NCBI GenBank assembly: GCA_004154925.1
Contig: QJNS01000030.1
Coordinates: forward strand, 310,001-374,000
From: Monosporascus cannonballus
Lineage: Eukaryota; Ascomycota; Sordariomycetes; Xylariales
Reading direction: 5' to 3'
Length of the DNA: 64,000 nucleotides
The notes under the pieces are model-generated. The model saw only the letters and a program-made list of their open reading frames with translations. It was not told the DNA's origin and made no database searches. Shown here in pieces: positions 13,023 to 23,435 of this stretch; position 1 is the stretch's first letter; each line of letters starts with the position of its first letter. The translations under genes and the position numbers were made by a program.

Positions 13023-14478
13023 TTAGAACTTCAGAGTCTTGGGCTGCTCCCAAGTGAAGCTCTGGTTGGTGCCGAAGTGGCCGAACTTGGCCGTTTGGTT
13101 GTAGATGGGTCGGGTGAGGTTAAGTTCCTTTGCGATAGCACCAGGCCGCAAGTCGAAGTTGGCCTTCACGATCTCGACCAGTTCCTCGGAAGACTTTTCC
13201 GAGGTGCCGTAGGAGTCGACGAAGAGGGAACAGGGCTCCGCTACACCTATGGCGTAACTGAGCTGAACGAGAGCTCGGCGGGCGAGCTTGGAATGAACAA
13301 GGGACTTAGCAATCCAGCGGGCGAGGTACGCGGCCGACCGATCGACCTTGGAGAAATCTTTGCCGGAGAAGGCACCACCACCGTGGGCACCCCAGCCACC
13401 GTAGGTGTCAACGATAATCTTACGCCCGGTGACACCAGCATCACCCTGGGGACCGCCGATAATGAACAGTCCACTAGGTTGAAGCTGTGAAAAACGTTAG
13501 TGCGACGTTCAAGAAGACGGGTATTATAGGCCGTCGCCAAAATCCGGCGAACGGTTATGTAGATTGTGTGCCATTCATTTCGGCCATAAAGGACTAAAAG
13601 AAATCATGGTACTTACGTGGTAGATGGTGTGCTCGTCGAGGTATTGCGCGGGAATAACCTTCTCCACAATCTTGGACCTGAGCGCCTTGCGCACCTGCTC
13701 GGTCGTAACCTCTTCGCTGTGCTGGGCAGAGATAACGACGGTGTGGACTCTCAGGGGAACGACGGCTCCGCCATCGTGCTTATACTCCATGGTGATCTGC
13801 GTCTTGGTGTCGGGTCTGAGCCAAGGCAGCGTACCATCGCGGCGGGCGGCGGACATGGCCTGGTTCAGCCTGTGGGCAAGTAGGTGGGAGAGGGGGTGCA
13901 GCTCCTCAGTCTCGTCGGTAGCATAGCCGAACATGAGACCCTGGTCACCAGCGCCCAGCTCTTCCAGAGCTTTCTCGTAGTGGAGACCCTGCGCGATATC
14001 CTTAGACTGCTCCTCGATAGCAACTAGAACGTTGCAGGTCTTGTAGTCGAAGCCTTTTGACGAGTCATCGTAACCAATATCCTCGATGGCGCTACGGATA
14101 ACCCGCTGGTAGTCCAGCTTAGCCTTGGTCGTGATCTCGCCAAAGACCATGATCATGCCTGTCTTGGTTGCGCTTTCGCAAGCAACCTTGGAAAGAGGGT
14201 CCTCCTTGAGACAGGCATCGAGAATGGCATCTGAGACCTGATCGCAGATCTTGTCGGGGTGACCCTCTCCGACAGATTCGGACTAGAGAGAGAAATGTCA
14301 ACATGATCCATATCAACACGGTGCAGGCGAATCGCGCAGCCATGATATTAAACCCAGTCGCTTAACGCGCAATAACACGAGATGGAAGATGGCGCTTGAG
14401 TGTGCTTACGGTAAAAAGGAAGGCGCCCGGGTTACGGGGCTGGCTCATGCTGCTGCTGACACCGTTGGCGGTCGGCAT
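13023..14478 (-). CDS. S-adenosylmethionine synthetase (methionine adenosyltransferase)
   Basis: Makes S-adenosylmethionine from ATP and L-methionine in the cytosol, the methyl donor for nucleic acid, protein and lipid methylation. Exons on the - strand are 14478-14410, 14282-13617 and 13484-13023. The introns (14283-14409 and 13485-13616) both have GTAAG donors and AG acceptors and are phase 0. The product is 398 residues, normal for the fungal family. Visible motifs are [11 protein letters not shown] (24-34), the ATP-loop signature [15 protein letters not shown] (from 133) and the phosphate-binding signature GGGAFSGKD (280-288). The C-terminus is WEQPKTLKF. The ATG at 14478 was chosen because it opens the exon in frame with A at -3; an in-frame ATG at 14448 would trim ten residues. 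It is divergent from GPN3. Neurospora calls this gene eth-1, but I leave the symbol blank because the species is unknown. Confidence 0.95.
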
Positions 14479-16215
14479 TGTGATGGTGATGGGCAACCGG
14501 GGGGCAAGGACAGAAAAATGCAATTGAGGACCAGTCTAATCAAGTACGACCTCGTCGCAATGGAAACTGGGAATACTGAAAATACACAATCTGAGGACCG
14601 GGAAATGAGGAAGAAGTGAAGGAAAAAGAAGGGGTTCGTCTGGGCATCCACCTGAGGAGGGAGGAACTTTTTCAATGCGAGTGAGTCGAGGGGAGGAACC
14701 CTTGGGGGGACAGGGTGGTCGTAGGTAAATTTGGGGCCGACTTACTTTTCCGATTGCGCAAATCAAGCAACACATCTATATGTACCAAGACTTAAGTGGC
14801 ATACATGTAAGCCCGCTTGAGCCATTTTAAGGGCCAGGAACCGATGACATGATGATCTAACTTAGATGGGGCAAGGCTCGAAATGGCGCCATTGGGCGGT
14901 GACGGGACTTTATCAACCCTCGTAAGCTTTTCCTTCTTCGTTCTCTCTCACTTTCACTATTGTTTAATTAAAAAACGTAGTGACTGGCAAGCGTGGCTTC
15001 CTGTATACAAATATATATGCAGATTTTCTTTATTAATACAAAAGAAGAGAGATATTGAGGTAGATATTCGCTTGTCTACACTCGTCATTATCGGCATAAA
15101 GTCCGGCGGGAATGGTGGGTAAGCATGTAGGCAACCCCCCAATCCCACAGGATTTCCGAAGTTATGCGGGAAAGATTGGTAATAGCCATAGGGGAGTTTC
15201 ATATTCAGCACCTTGAAGTTTATCCGCATCGTACTCCGGTCCATGCGGGATGCTGAAAGAGCTAACTCTGCAACCCGAGCTCGAAATCGTACCATCAAAT
15301 AAAACCCCCGCGAATACAACCTGGATAAAAAAGACTCGGCAACGAGCAATTGTTACATGAAAAACCACTAAGACTTGAAACCCTTTCCGTTGCTCATCTG
15401 CTTCGTCTATGCCATGACATCCCTTTGTATGTAGATGAGCGATTTGCCGAATTACACCCTAATACCTACCTTGCGGCCATTTTGCCGCCTGTTCTCAAAG
15501 CGGCGGTGAAATGAATTCTCCCGTCCTTGCCCGCTCGCTCCCCCTGCCCACGTTTTTCTGGGCCCTGAATGATCGGCGGTTGATCGGCTTGTCCAACCAT
15601 TGGCCCCACATGCATACCAATCCCCGGACCCACCACACTTTTGCTATGTCGGGTTAGTGCAACCACTTTCGTAATTCATGATTAAATTTTAAAAATGCAA
15701 GGCTCTTTTCGAATTCTTTGCTACAACAACTATTTCGTCCATTTAAAACATTGGCGGTGAGTAAAAGCTGGAAGATTGCCAATTTGCAAAATGGTTGAGA
15801 AGTACCACCAAGACGACCCCTGTGTTGGTTATATTTGTGTGAGACAGCTACTAGCGCGGCCCACAGTTTCATGACAATGTGTGGAAACTTTTGCCCGAAT
15901 ACTCCTAGGTACCTAGGTACCATCGTAGATACGGGAGACGAACGAGTCCCCAACTTTGGGCCCCTCCAGGCCTATCAGTTTCGCTGCTGCCCCTCCTCCA
16001 ATCCTCGCGGTGGGATTGAGCCAAAATTTCCTATCGCAGATTTTATCAGATTTCAAATCTTCGGCAACTGCGTCATACTCGCCCGCACCCATTGGAACCA
16101 AAGGTCCCAGTTATACACCCTCTATAGCAGATCCAGGCCGGACAAGGTCGTACGAGTCAACACCCTTCTCTGTCGCTAAAGTCCAAGATATAAATCACTA
16201 CAGCCCCCGGCCGTC
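14479..16215. other. Shared divergent intergenic/promoter region
   Basis: About 1.7 kb separates the divergent start codons of SAM synthetase and GPN3. Small open frames occur on both strands but none resembles a protein or has splice-consistent extension. It should contain both promoters and the 5' UTRs. A pyrimidine-rich stretch near 14920-14960 and the CCAAT box near 16091 are the only regulatory-looking strings I would point to. Confidence 0.6.
16091..16095 (-). promoter_or_regulatory. CCAAT box (inverted, ATTGG) upstream of GPN3
   Basis: ATTGG on the + strand, about 120 bases before the GPN3 start codon, is a CCAAT box read on the other strand. It lies at the spacing usual for fungal housekeeping promoters bound by the Hap/AnCF complex. 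One such pentamer can occur by chance. Confidence 0.3.
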
Positions 16216-17223
16216 ATGAGCAAGTTCGGCGTCATGGTCATGGGCCCCGCGGGGGCGGGCAAGGTGCGTATACATACATTCCCGTCCAGCTCCCCATGCA
16301 CGCATTCCCATTGCCCGGCGCGGCCGGCTTCTGGTCTAACTGGGAAACAAAACTCGTTGTAGTCGACCTTCTGCGCGGCCCTCATAACGCACCTACAGCT
16401 GAACCGGCGGTCGGCCTTCTACATTAACCTGGACCCGGCGGCGGAGACGTTCGAGCACGCGCCGGACCTGGACATCCGGGAGCTGATCTCGCTGGAGGAC
16501 GTGATGGAGGAGATGGGGCTGGGGCCGAACGGGGGCCTGATCTACTGCCTCGAGTTCCTGATGGAGAACCTCGACTTCCTGACGGAGGCGCTCGAGCCGC
16601 TGACCGAGGAGTACCTGATCGTCGTCGACATGCCGGGCCAGATCGAGCTGTACACGCACGTGCCCATCCTGCCGGCGCTCGTGCGCTTCCTGACGCGCTC
16701 GGGCGCCCTCGACGTCCGCCTCTGCGCCGCCTACCTGCTCGAGGCCACCTTCGTCGTCGACCGCGCCAAGTTCTTCGCCGGCACCCTGAGCGCCATGAGC
16801 GCCATGGTCATGCTCGAGATCCCCCACATCAACGTACTATCGAAGATGGACCTCGTCAAGGACCAGGTCCGCAAGAAGGACCTCAAGCGCTTCCTGACGC
16901 CCGACGTCGCCCTACTCGACGACGACCCCGCCGAGGTCGCACGCCGCAAGGAGCAGGGGCAGCAGAACCCCGAAGATGACGACTCGGCCGACCCGGCGGA
17001 CAAGGACGCCCTGATGAAGGGGGCAGGCTTCCGGCGCCTCAACAGGGCTGTGGCCAACCTCATCGAGAACTTCAGCATGGTCAGCTATCTAAAGCTGGAC
17101 GTGCAGGACGAGGATAGCGTGGGGGCTATCCTAAGTTATATCGATGATTGCATACAGTATCACGAGGCGCAGGAGCCGAGGGAGATGAAGGATGAAGAGT
17201 TCGACGACGAACCAGAGGATTGA
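16216..17223 (+). CDS. GPN-loop GTPase 3 (RNA polymerase II assembly/nuclear import factor)
   Basis: Small GTPase of the GPN family, which works with GPN1/Npa3 in assembly and nuclear import of RNA polymerase II. Exon 1 is 16216-16263 and exon 2 is 16363-17223. The 99-nt intron has a GTGCGT donor, a CTAAC branch-point string and a TAG acceptor, and it splits the P-loop between Lys16 and Ser17. The product is 302 residues. Motifs are the P-loop GPAGAGKST (10-18), the defining GPN tripeptide (70-72) in GLGPNGG, G3 DMPGQIE (105-111) and G4-like SKMD (176-179). The tail is strongly acidic (MKDEEFDDEPED). The N-terminus MSKFGVMVMGPAGAGKS and segment ELISLEDVMEEMGLGPNGG match GPN3 rather than GPN1/2. 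The gene is very GC-rich at third positions and convergent with the Apq12-like gene. Confidence 0.93.
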
Positions 17224-17511
17224 TCTCAACCGAATATGTGGGGGAAGGGCTTTTATTAGCTGCGTTTTGGAAGGCCGTATCCCATGTGTGCTTTACGATG
17301 TTGCATAGCGAAGGCGTTCTCGGGCAAGGCAATACCAGTGTTTGCAATGTTCAAGTATAGTTGTCTCCATTTTTAATATCCAGAAGCGTCCTGTTTCCCA
17401 CAAAGTAACCCGCACAGTACCCTAATAAACATAGCGTATCTCGCATTCATCATAACGTTTCGTCATAAGCCAAGTTCATCACAAAGAAAAGGTAACGAGA
17501 GGCAACCCGTT
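17224..17511. other. Convergent intergenic spacer
   Basis: 288 bases between the stop codons of GPN3 (+) and the Apq12-like gene (-). It must hold both 3' UTRs. No gene is visible. Confidence 0.7.
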
Positions 17512-18186
17512 TCACCACCGACCTCCCCTCGCGCCGCCGTATCCCGCAGTAGCCGTCGCTCTCTGGCCAGCGAGCGAGGCACCCCTAGTCTGCGCGTCGT
17601 ACCGCTGGTATTCGCTGACCCAGATATCCTTGACGGCGGTGGCGTAGCCGACGATCTTGCCAACGACGATGACGAGGTCGCGCACGGTGGCCTCGGGCCC
17701 GCGGCGCCAGGCGACGGCGATGAGGGCGGCGACGACGGCCCAGCCGACGAGCCGCAGCGCCAGGCGCGTGACCCACATCATGGTGCGCTGGATGGCGAAG
17801 ACGATCTGCACGGCGACCACGAGCACCGTGAGCACGAACACGAGCACCACGGCGTCGGGCGAGTTCTGGATCGCCAGCAGCGCCCGCTCGACCAGCGGCT
17901 CGAGCGCCGGCCCCAGTGCCCAGTAGGCGCGCCGCGCGAGCGACGCCGCCTGCTGGTACATCAGCTGCAGGGGCGTGTTGGGCGAGAGCACGTGCTCGTG
18001 GAGGAGCTGGAGGGTTTGTTCGGGGAGGACGCCTGTGAGAGAGAGAGGGGGGGGGTGGTTAGTTAGTTGATACTCTTGGTGGACTATTGTAACATGGGGT
18101 GGAAGAACCCTGGAGTCGGTAAGAGCTGATGAACGTATACCTTGTAAGGCTCGTAATATCCACTGGTTATCCATGTTGCTGCCCAT
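17512..18186 (-). CDS. Apq12-like nuclear pore assembly and biogenesis membrane protein
   Basis: Probably a small nuclear-envelope/ER membrane protein of the Apq12 type, which in yeast affects pore assembly, mRNA export and membrane lipid state. Exons on the - strand are 18186-18141 and 18032-17512. The 108-nt intron (18033-18140) has GTATAC and a pyrimidine tract ending CACAG, phase 1. The product is 188 residues: a polar N-terminus, two hydrophobic segments (about 76-96, VVLVFVLTVLVVAVQIVF; and about 107-124), then an amphipathic region and a Gly/Arg-rich tail (GGARGGRW). The intron has no stop and a multiple-of-three length, so unspliced mRNA would encode 36 extra residues. The start could also be the internal Met at 18174. 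The family call rests on topology and a remembered resemblance, so it is moderate. Confidence 0.7.
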   Translation of the reverse strand: MGSNMDNQWILRALQGIRSSALTDSRVLPPHVTIVHQEYQLTNHPPPLSLTGVLPEQTLQLLHEHVLSPNTPLQLMYQQAASLARRAYWALGPALEPLVERALLAIQNSPDAVVLVFVLTVLVVAVQIVFAIQRTMMWVTRLALRLVGWAVVAALIAVAWRRGPEATVRDLVIVVGKIVGYATAVKDIWVSEYQRYDAQTRGASLAGQRATATAGYGGARGGRW

Positions 18187-20047
18187 ATTTACTTGGATAT
18201 CGATTGATATGGAGGCTCGAAGCGTTCGCGCTAGGTTGAAAACAGGCCGTGGGGAAGAGTCCGTGTGGCAGAGACTGGTGACGACACTCTGCTGGCGAGG
18301 CAAAGAAGGTCGTGTGCTTTATTCAGGTGGCTACAGGCGTTCTGATGGTTGCTGAGTACGCTACTATTTCTGCTGTATGGCGACGAAGGAAACGTAAATA
18401 GCTTCAAATACGCAGCAGCGTTACAATCGAAATGATAGGAAGAGGTTGGTATTGATTGATGGGTATGAGCATGTGAGAACAACAGAGCTCGACAGAGTGC
18501 CCAATGTGTGGTGTTTTGATTAATCCATCACTGAGACTTCCAGTTGATTGATGCGGTCAAGCAAATGTGGGGGGGGGGGGGGGGGGTAAAGTCCGTCCTA
18601 CTACAGTGGAAAGCGGTCGGGGTCGGGTGTTAACATCTGTGTTGTTCATTGCGCTAATGCACCGGCCCCCTGAGCACGACGAACCCTATTTAGCCAGTGT
18701 CATATCGTACCCTTACCATTCATATGCGACCGGCCCCTGCCAGCATGTGCGGATTATCAGAAATTCGGACACCGCCAGTCAAGTCCCACACGCAGGACTC
18801 CATTCTCCAGTTTGACTCGACTGCCTGCAGATTCTACGGTCCAGATTATCAATTTTTGAAGAAATTGTCTCACGGTCCCTCAGGATCGTAAGTGCCTTAT
18901 GTGGATTTATACCCCTCTCTCTCTCTACTCACCCCTGACCTCGGAAAACTCTATCCCTCGCGGGTTAGCGGTTGCTATTCCTCCACCTTCGAATCACATA
19001 TCTCTTAAGAACGCCCTACCCTAGGGTAGTCGTCTAAGATGGACCTCTAGTGTCCTGACCAGTCTGTCCACTGCGAAGCCAACTAACTCTGTCCCCGCGG
19101 GGACGAGATGTCGTAGGGCAGCCAGCTTCCAGGCTTGGCCGAAGCACGAAGACAAGGGCTCCTTCCCCATAAGTGCCATGAGGGGCAGAGGCGGCCACGA
19201 CATACGATCCTTTCTTGGGTATCCATCAATTATCATACGAATAATCTGCAAAATTCATGTACCCCGCGGCCAGGGCCCGAAGGTTTCCGAGAGTGGATGA
19301 AGGCCTGGGACGCATGATTGCACAGCTCCATGATTTCTCCTATTCAACTAGATTGGCCCCGTGTCTGAAGACTCACCAGAAGTTGCTGCCCCTTCTTAGA
19401 TGGGAGTAACATTTAAGATGGTCCCACTTTAGGAAGGGGTGGTGGCCCCTCAGACACGTCACTGATCGATGCACTGATGCAGATATCTCGAGGAAGTATC
19501 GTAGGTGGCTACATCTGCTCCCGCTCCACCTCGAGAACACGATTTGTGCTATTCTAGGTGAGTCGAGTTTAGGTGCCGGCATGATGTCATGCAATAAGGT
19601 CTCCTTGAATTGCAATGTGAGACATCCATGTACTAAGTATGTAGGTGTGGTTAATCCCCTCGGGGGGTTGCTGAGAAGCTATATGGAGGTAACTGTAAAG
19701 CCAACCGATTTATGAAAGTTAAATGCCCTCTGTTTAAAGTAGTGGCTTGCGAGCGAAGTGGACGAGGGTTATTGTGTTGAAAATCCCGCTACCTTAGAAC
19801 CGATTCCCGCATTTGGATCTTGGCTCGCCTAAATAGGAAAGTAAACATCGATGAATTCAATTTGTGTTGCGGCTTAACGTAAGTTGCCCGTTGCTTCCGA
19901 ACGTGCCGATATTTAAAAATTACTTTTTCTTTCTTTTCGCCCTTAGGGACCTGGTCAGTTGTTTATTCGTGTTGCTCGCTGGTAGCCATAGCGTCTAAAG
20001 GTATTGCTCAGAGTCTAACGTTAACGGTGCTACTGAACAAAAAGCTT
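18187..20047. other. Intergenic, no confident gene
   Basis: About 1.9 kb of balanced DNA. Open frames are short and unrelated to anything I recognise. A homopolymer of 18 G lies at 18569-18586. A stretch ending SHGPSGS just before a GTAAGT at about 18891 looks like an exon end, but no following exon could be found. Confidence 0.5.
18569..18586. repeat. Poly-G tract (18 G)
   Basis: An uninterrupted run of 18 guanines upstream of the Apq12-like gene. It may form a G-quadruplex or simply be length-variable. Sequencing length error is also possible. Confidence 0.9.
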
Positions 20048-20245
20048 TTATCCGCCCAAACTGCCTTGGATTAGTCGCTTGCTGAAGCTTATTGACGCAA
20101 ACGCCTTGAATGTTTCTGCCCGCCTCTCATTCGCATCGGCAGCATATTCCACCATCCCGCCCTTCCATGCATTGCCCATGAGGCCCGAGTCTGAGGCGTC
20201 GGGCCAGGTCACGAGGGGGAGGAGGTGGATTTGTCTGCCGAAGGT
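20048..20245 (-). CDS. Possible 3'-terminal exon of an unrecognised gene or gene relic
   Basis: On the - strand a 65-codon frame follows a plausible acceptor (CTAAACGTTAG) and ends with TAA. It reads FGRQIHLLPLVTWPD near its start, later LMGNAWKGGMVEYAADAN and ERRAETFKAFASISF. This composition looks like real protein, faintly recalling the phosphoglycerate-mutase-like family. No convincing upstream exon was found in 20246-20675, so it may be a fragment. The stop lies 0.6 kb beyond the 919-residue gene on the same strand. Low confidence. Confidence 0.25.
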   Translation of the reverse strand, partial: TFGRQIHLLPLVTWPDASDSGLMGNAWKGGMVEYAADANERRAETFKAFASISFSKRLIQGSLGG

Positions 20246-20675
20246 CTAACGTTTAGCTCTTAAGAGGAAGACAAATGACATTCAAATAAGCAGGATTTCA
20301 GATAGTACCCAGGCCAAACGATTCCAGCATGTGACTTCCTTTTGGAATATCACACTGCTTTCAACTGAAAAGCGCCGACATACTTGAAGCAGATAATGGA
20401 GTAGCTTCCAAAAAGGTGTGAATGAACGGGTCAGGGGGAATTCCAATGCCGGGGCGCGGATTATAATTCAGTATCGATAATTTCCAATATACACCCATGA
20501 TAAATACTGAAATCTCCACACTGAAGTAGTCCTCCGTGACTGTGTTCGCTACGCGACGGTGTCCGCAGAGATGCACGTCAATCGATGTAAAATCTATCCT
20601 TCGAGAGCACAGATTCAGCCGAACTTCATTCCCAAGATTAAAAGCCAACTGCCGCACGGTACTACCTTTCCCTAG
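20246..20675. other. Short intergenic spacer
   Basis: Contains the 3' flank of the 919-residue gene (- strand). A 98-codon frame on the - strand (20361-20657) has no recognisable feature, and I do not call it a gene. Confidence 0.5.
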
Positions 20676-23435
20676 CTAGTTACTACCCAGTTCGGTATCT
20701 TCAATCCTCAATCTCTTCAATGGTTGCGCTTCATTGGTACTCCTTACCGAACTTTGCAACGAAGCCTCCTTCGGCCTACAGGTGGCCACATCAGCTGTTC
20801 TATTGATTATCCAACGATCATGGTTCAAATCATCTATCCCATTCACCGCCTCCATCTGGTAAGCCTTTTCCAGAGCACAGTTCATGCAAGCGCCGCCATG
20901 GTTCGCCAGTACGACACAATCGTGGGCTAATGCCATTGCGACGTGGTACTTGAAGTATGTATCCAGGCCGAACGAACAATGATAGGTAGATGGAACGTTA
21001 TGGTTCGTCTTCTCGGAGCATCCTTTATCTCCTGTGGATGTTGCAATTTCGAAACCTTGTTCATCCCAGTCGGCTTGCTGGACGATTTCACTATTCGTCG
21101 GAGTCGGGTCATCGTCCGGCGGCGAACGAGCGGCGTACCAGCGACCTAAAAGATCTTCGAATGGATACGTTTTCAACGTCCGAGGAGGATGCGGAGATCG
21201 CACGACGGGGTTCTTCGCGTGTTTACAAGTCACGGCGGGTGGTTGCTGAGAAAGCTTCAGCATAGCAAGGCTTGGATCTAGCAAACGGGAATGGGTGCCG
21301 GATGATACCCGCATGAGCAACTTATACAAACTTGGTCCGTCTGCTACAAGGATGTAATCGCTACTGATCCCAGAGCGATCCGTTGGTATGGTTATTTCGC
21401 TGTCTGGGGGTTCTTGTTGCTTAGGAAAGCGTTCGACGAAATCCGATATTTCTTCTGTCTTTAATGTTTGGACCACGGCTGTTTCTGCCTCCACCGGCTG
21501 GAATTGACTGCTCCCATCAAACCCTTTCACAATGACGCCAATCTGACCTCTCGCGACCACCATCCCAAAGGAACCCTTTGCGGTGATAGGAACGGCTAGG
21601 TCGAGCCACGGCGCAATAACGGCCAGATCTCCAAACTGTACGGCTACCGTGCTTGTAGTGAGGAGTTTTGTCTCAGTGAAATGCATCTTCTCGCTGTAGT
21701 GCATATCTCTACTCATGCTCCCATCAAGCTCCTCGAGAGAGGCGCATCCGAGAACGACTCGGCTGGCAGTGTTGAGCCAGGAATGCCAGTTCATGGCCTG
21801 TCGTCCTGGGTCGACGGCGTCTAACAAAATTCGAGATACGCCAAGATCGTCCAGTTCGATCTCCACGGCAGATCTTGCGGATGAATCAGGAGCCCCGAAC
21901 GCATCAGCGATTGCGTGAGCTATGTAGAACAGAACCTCGTAGAGGACCATGCGCTGGAGGCATCCCCGATTGGGCTGGAACTCAAATCTCGGCAATTTGC
22001 AAACGTGACAGTTGCAACTTTGTCTGACCTTTGCCAGAAGATCTTGGAGAATGGGGAAGTAGTTCAAGAGTTTTGCGGGCTCGTCTTCGTCGTCGTTTTC
22101 CTCACTTGCCGCCGACTCGTCCATCATCTCATCGTCCGAATGCTTAGAATCAAGCCAGTCTTCGACAGTTGGATCTTTCCGATACATGAATATGACTGAT
22201 GCAGCATCTTCATCAACATCCCAATCCATATTTCTAATGAGAGGTACCTTGGCCACAACATCAGCGACAGTGAGAGCCTTGCCCCGAGATTTGACATCGT
22301 GCAAAACTCTGAAAGACAACTGATTAGAGTCCACGATCTTCTCGATGTTGCAGTCGAGTAACCAGGTCACGATTTTCTTAGCGGCAGATCGGGTACGAAG
22401 CTTGAGACTGCGAGAAACGGCGCTTCCTGGATACGACACTGGACTCTTGTAGAGTGGTTGTCGTACACGCGGGACGCTTTTCAATGTCATTTGGGTGTCG
22501 TACCTCCCGGACATCATGTGAGCATCAAACTTGCTGCCCACTACGGTATACATTTTGAACATGGGTTTCTCCGAATCAGATTTGCATTCGCCCTTCGGAT
22601 CGCAGAACCTTTTCGTCCGGAGTTCAATATGCTTCTCTTCTTCTCCAAAGCCTTTCTCATATACGGTGGCCCCACTGACAACCACGCGCAGTTTGCCGTG
22701 AAAGTGCAGGACAAGCCAAAGTGTAAGATTGGTGAGTAGGTGCTCGCTTTCAATGATGACTTGAGTTGGGCTGTCGCGTAGCTTGCTCATCGCTAAGCCC
22801 AGTGTATGGCTTTCTAGGTGGTGCCCGCGGGGACAAATATCCTGAAGCTCCTTCGGTAACCGAAGAACACCGTTTGACGTTTGTTCAAGTCCCAGAGAAT
22901 TCACCACATTACACCAGATGCTAGATACAATTTTATCGATGACGGGCTTGATCTCTAGGCGCATCGGATGGTGAGCTAATCGGTACTCGGGCAATGGCTT
23001 TTGGCCGCCAGCAAGCTTGGACTGCATGATGAAAGCACAGAGCACATCTGAGATGAAGCCCTCGCTGTGATACTCAAAGAGGCAGGAAATGGTTGAAGTC
23101 ATCCACCTGAGGTGGACATCTCTTGCCAGATAGCGACCAGGAGAGCCATGAGGCTGAGCGAAGAGTGGTCCGACAGCCCTGACCTGTGAACGGTTGAGCA
23201 CCATCACGAAGAACTCCTGCCCTGTGGTATTGGGCTGAACGAGATCATGTGCCTCTTTCAGGCAGGACTGAAGCTGCCAGCGACTCAGCTTCTCTCGCTC
23301 GAGCCAACGACCGAACTCTAAGGCCATCTGATACAGCGGACTGGCCTTGTTAGACAGTTCGCCCAGCACGGTCAGCAGGTCGATGCTGCGAGCGGCGACA
23401 TCTAAGCCTCGGGCGGCAAGTTCATTCTGCGACAT
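20676..23435 (-). CDS. Hypothetical 919-residue protein, single exon
   Basis: An intact 919-codon frame without introns, starting at an ATG with G at -3 and ending TAG. I do not recognise the family. Visible features are a helical N-terminus (about 1-70); a mixed alpha/beta region to about 410; a very acidic linker (433-452); a cysteine/histidine group CNCHVCKLPRF with a further Cys about ten residues later (about 474-492); a beta-rich stretch with GSFGMVVARGQIGVIVKG (622-639); a second Cys group ACMNC (849-853); and a basic C-terminal string PLKRLRIED that could be a nuclear localisation signal. No signal peptide or membrane segment is evident. The Cys groups may bind metal. Large hypothetical proteins of this kind are common in Sordariomycetes; no role is claimed. 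It lies alone, with more than 2 kb of non-coding DNA upstream. Confidence 0.85.
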   Translation of the reverse strand: MSQNELAARGLDVAARSIDLLTVLGELSNKASPLYQMALEFGRWLEREKLSRWQLQSCLKEAHDLVQPNTTGQEFFVMVLNRSQVRAVGPLFAQPHGSPGRYLARDVHLRWMTSTISCLFEYHSEGFISDVLCAFIMQSKLAGGQKPLPEYRLAHHPMRLEIKPVIDKIVSSIWCNVVNSLGLEQTSNGVLRLPKELQDICPRGHHLESHTLGLAMSKLRDSPTQVIIESEHLLTNLTLWLVLHFHGKLRVVVSGATVYEKGFGEEEKHIELRTKRFCDPKGECKSDSEKPMFKMYTVVGSKFDAHMMSGRYDTQMTLKSVPRVRQPLYKSPVSYPGSAVSRSLKLRTRSAAKKIVTWLLDCNIEKIVDSNQLSFRVLHDVKSRGKALTVADVVAKVPLIRNMDWDVDEDAASVIFMYRKDPTVEDWLDSKHSDDEMMDESAASEENDDEDEPAKLLNYFPILQDLLAKVRQSCNCHVCKLPRFEFQPNRGCLQRMVLYEVLFYIAHAIADAFGAPDSSARSAVEIELDDLGVSRILLDAVDPGRQAMNWHSWLNTASRVVLGCASLEELDGSMSRDMHYSEKMHFTETKLLTTSTVAVQFGDLAVIAPWLDLAVPITAKGSFGMVVARGQIGVIVKGFDGSSQFQPVEAETAVVQTLKTEEISDFVERFPKQQEPPDSEITIPTDRSGISSDYILVADGPSLYKLLMRVSSGTHSRLLDPSLAMLKLSQQPPAVTCKHAKNPVVRSPHPPRTLKTYPFEDLLGRWYAARSPPDDDPTPTNSEIVQQADWDEQGFEIATSTGDKGCSEKTNHNVPSTYHCSFGLDTYFKYHVAMALAHDCVVLANHGGACMNCALEKAYQMEAVNGIDDLNHDRWIINRTADVATCRPKEASLQSSVRSTNEAQPLKRLRIEDTELGSN

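Noticed and set aside
13077..13490. 137-codon + strand frame over the third exon of SAM synthetase, and similar frames at 13617-13926
   Set aside because: They are antisense shadows of a conserved coding exon with no protein features of their own.
14883..15350. Small frames in the SAM synthetase/GPN3 intergenic region
   Set aside because: Low complexity, overlapping on both strands, no recognisable protein.
17512..18303. Uninterrupted 263-codon frame for the Apq12-like gene starting at 18303
   Set aside because: A good intron lies inside it, and the sequence before 18186 looks like 5' UTR, so the 188-residue spliced model is preferred.
18697..18891. Possible first exon ending SHGPSGS before GTAAGT, faintly like a kinase glycine loop
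   Set aside because: No acceptor leads into a frame that continues a kinase, so the resemblance is not supported.
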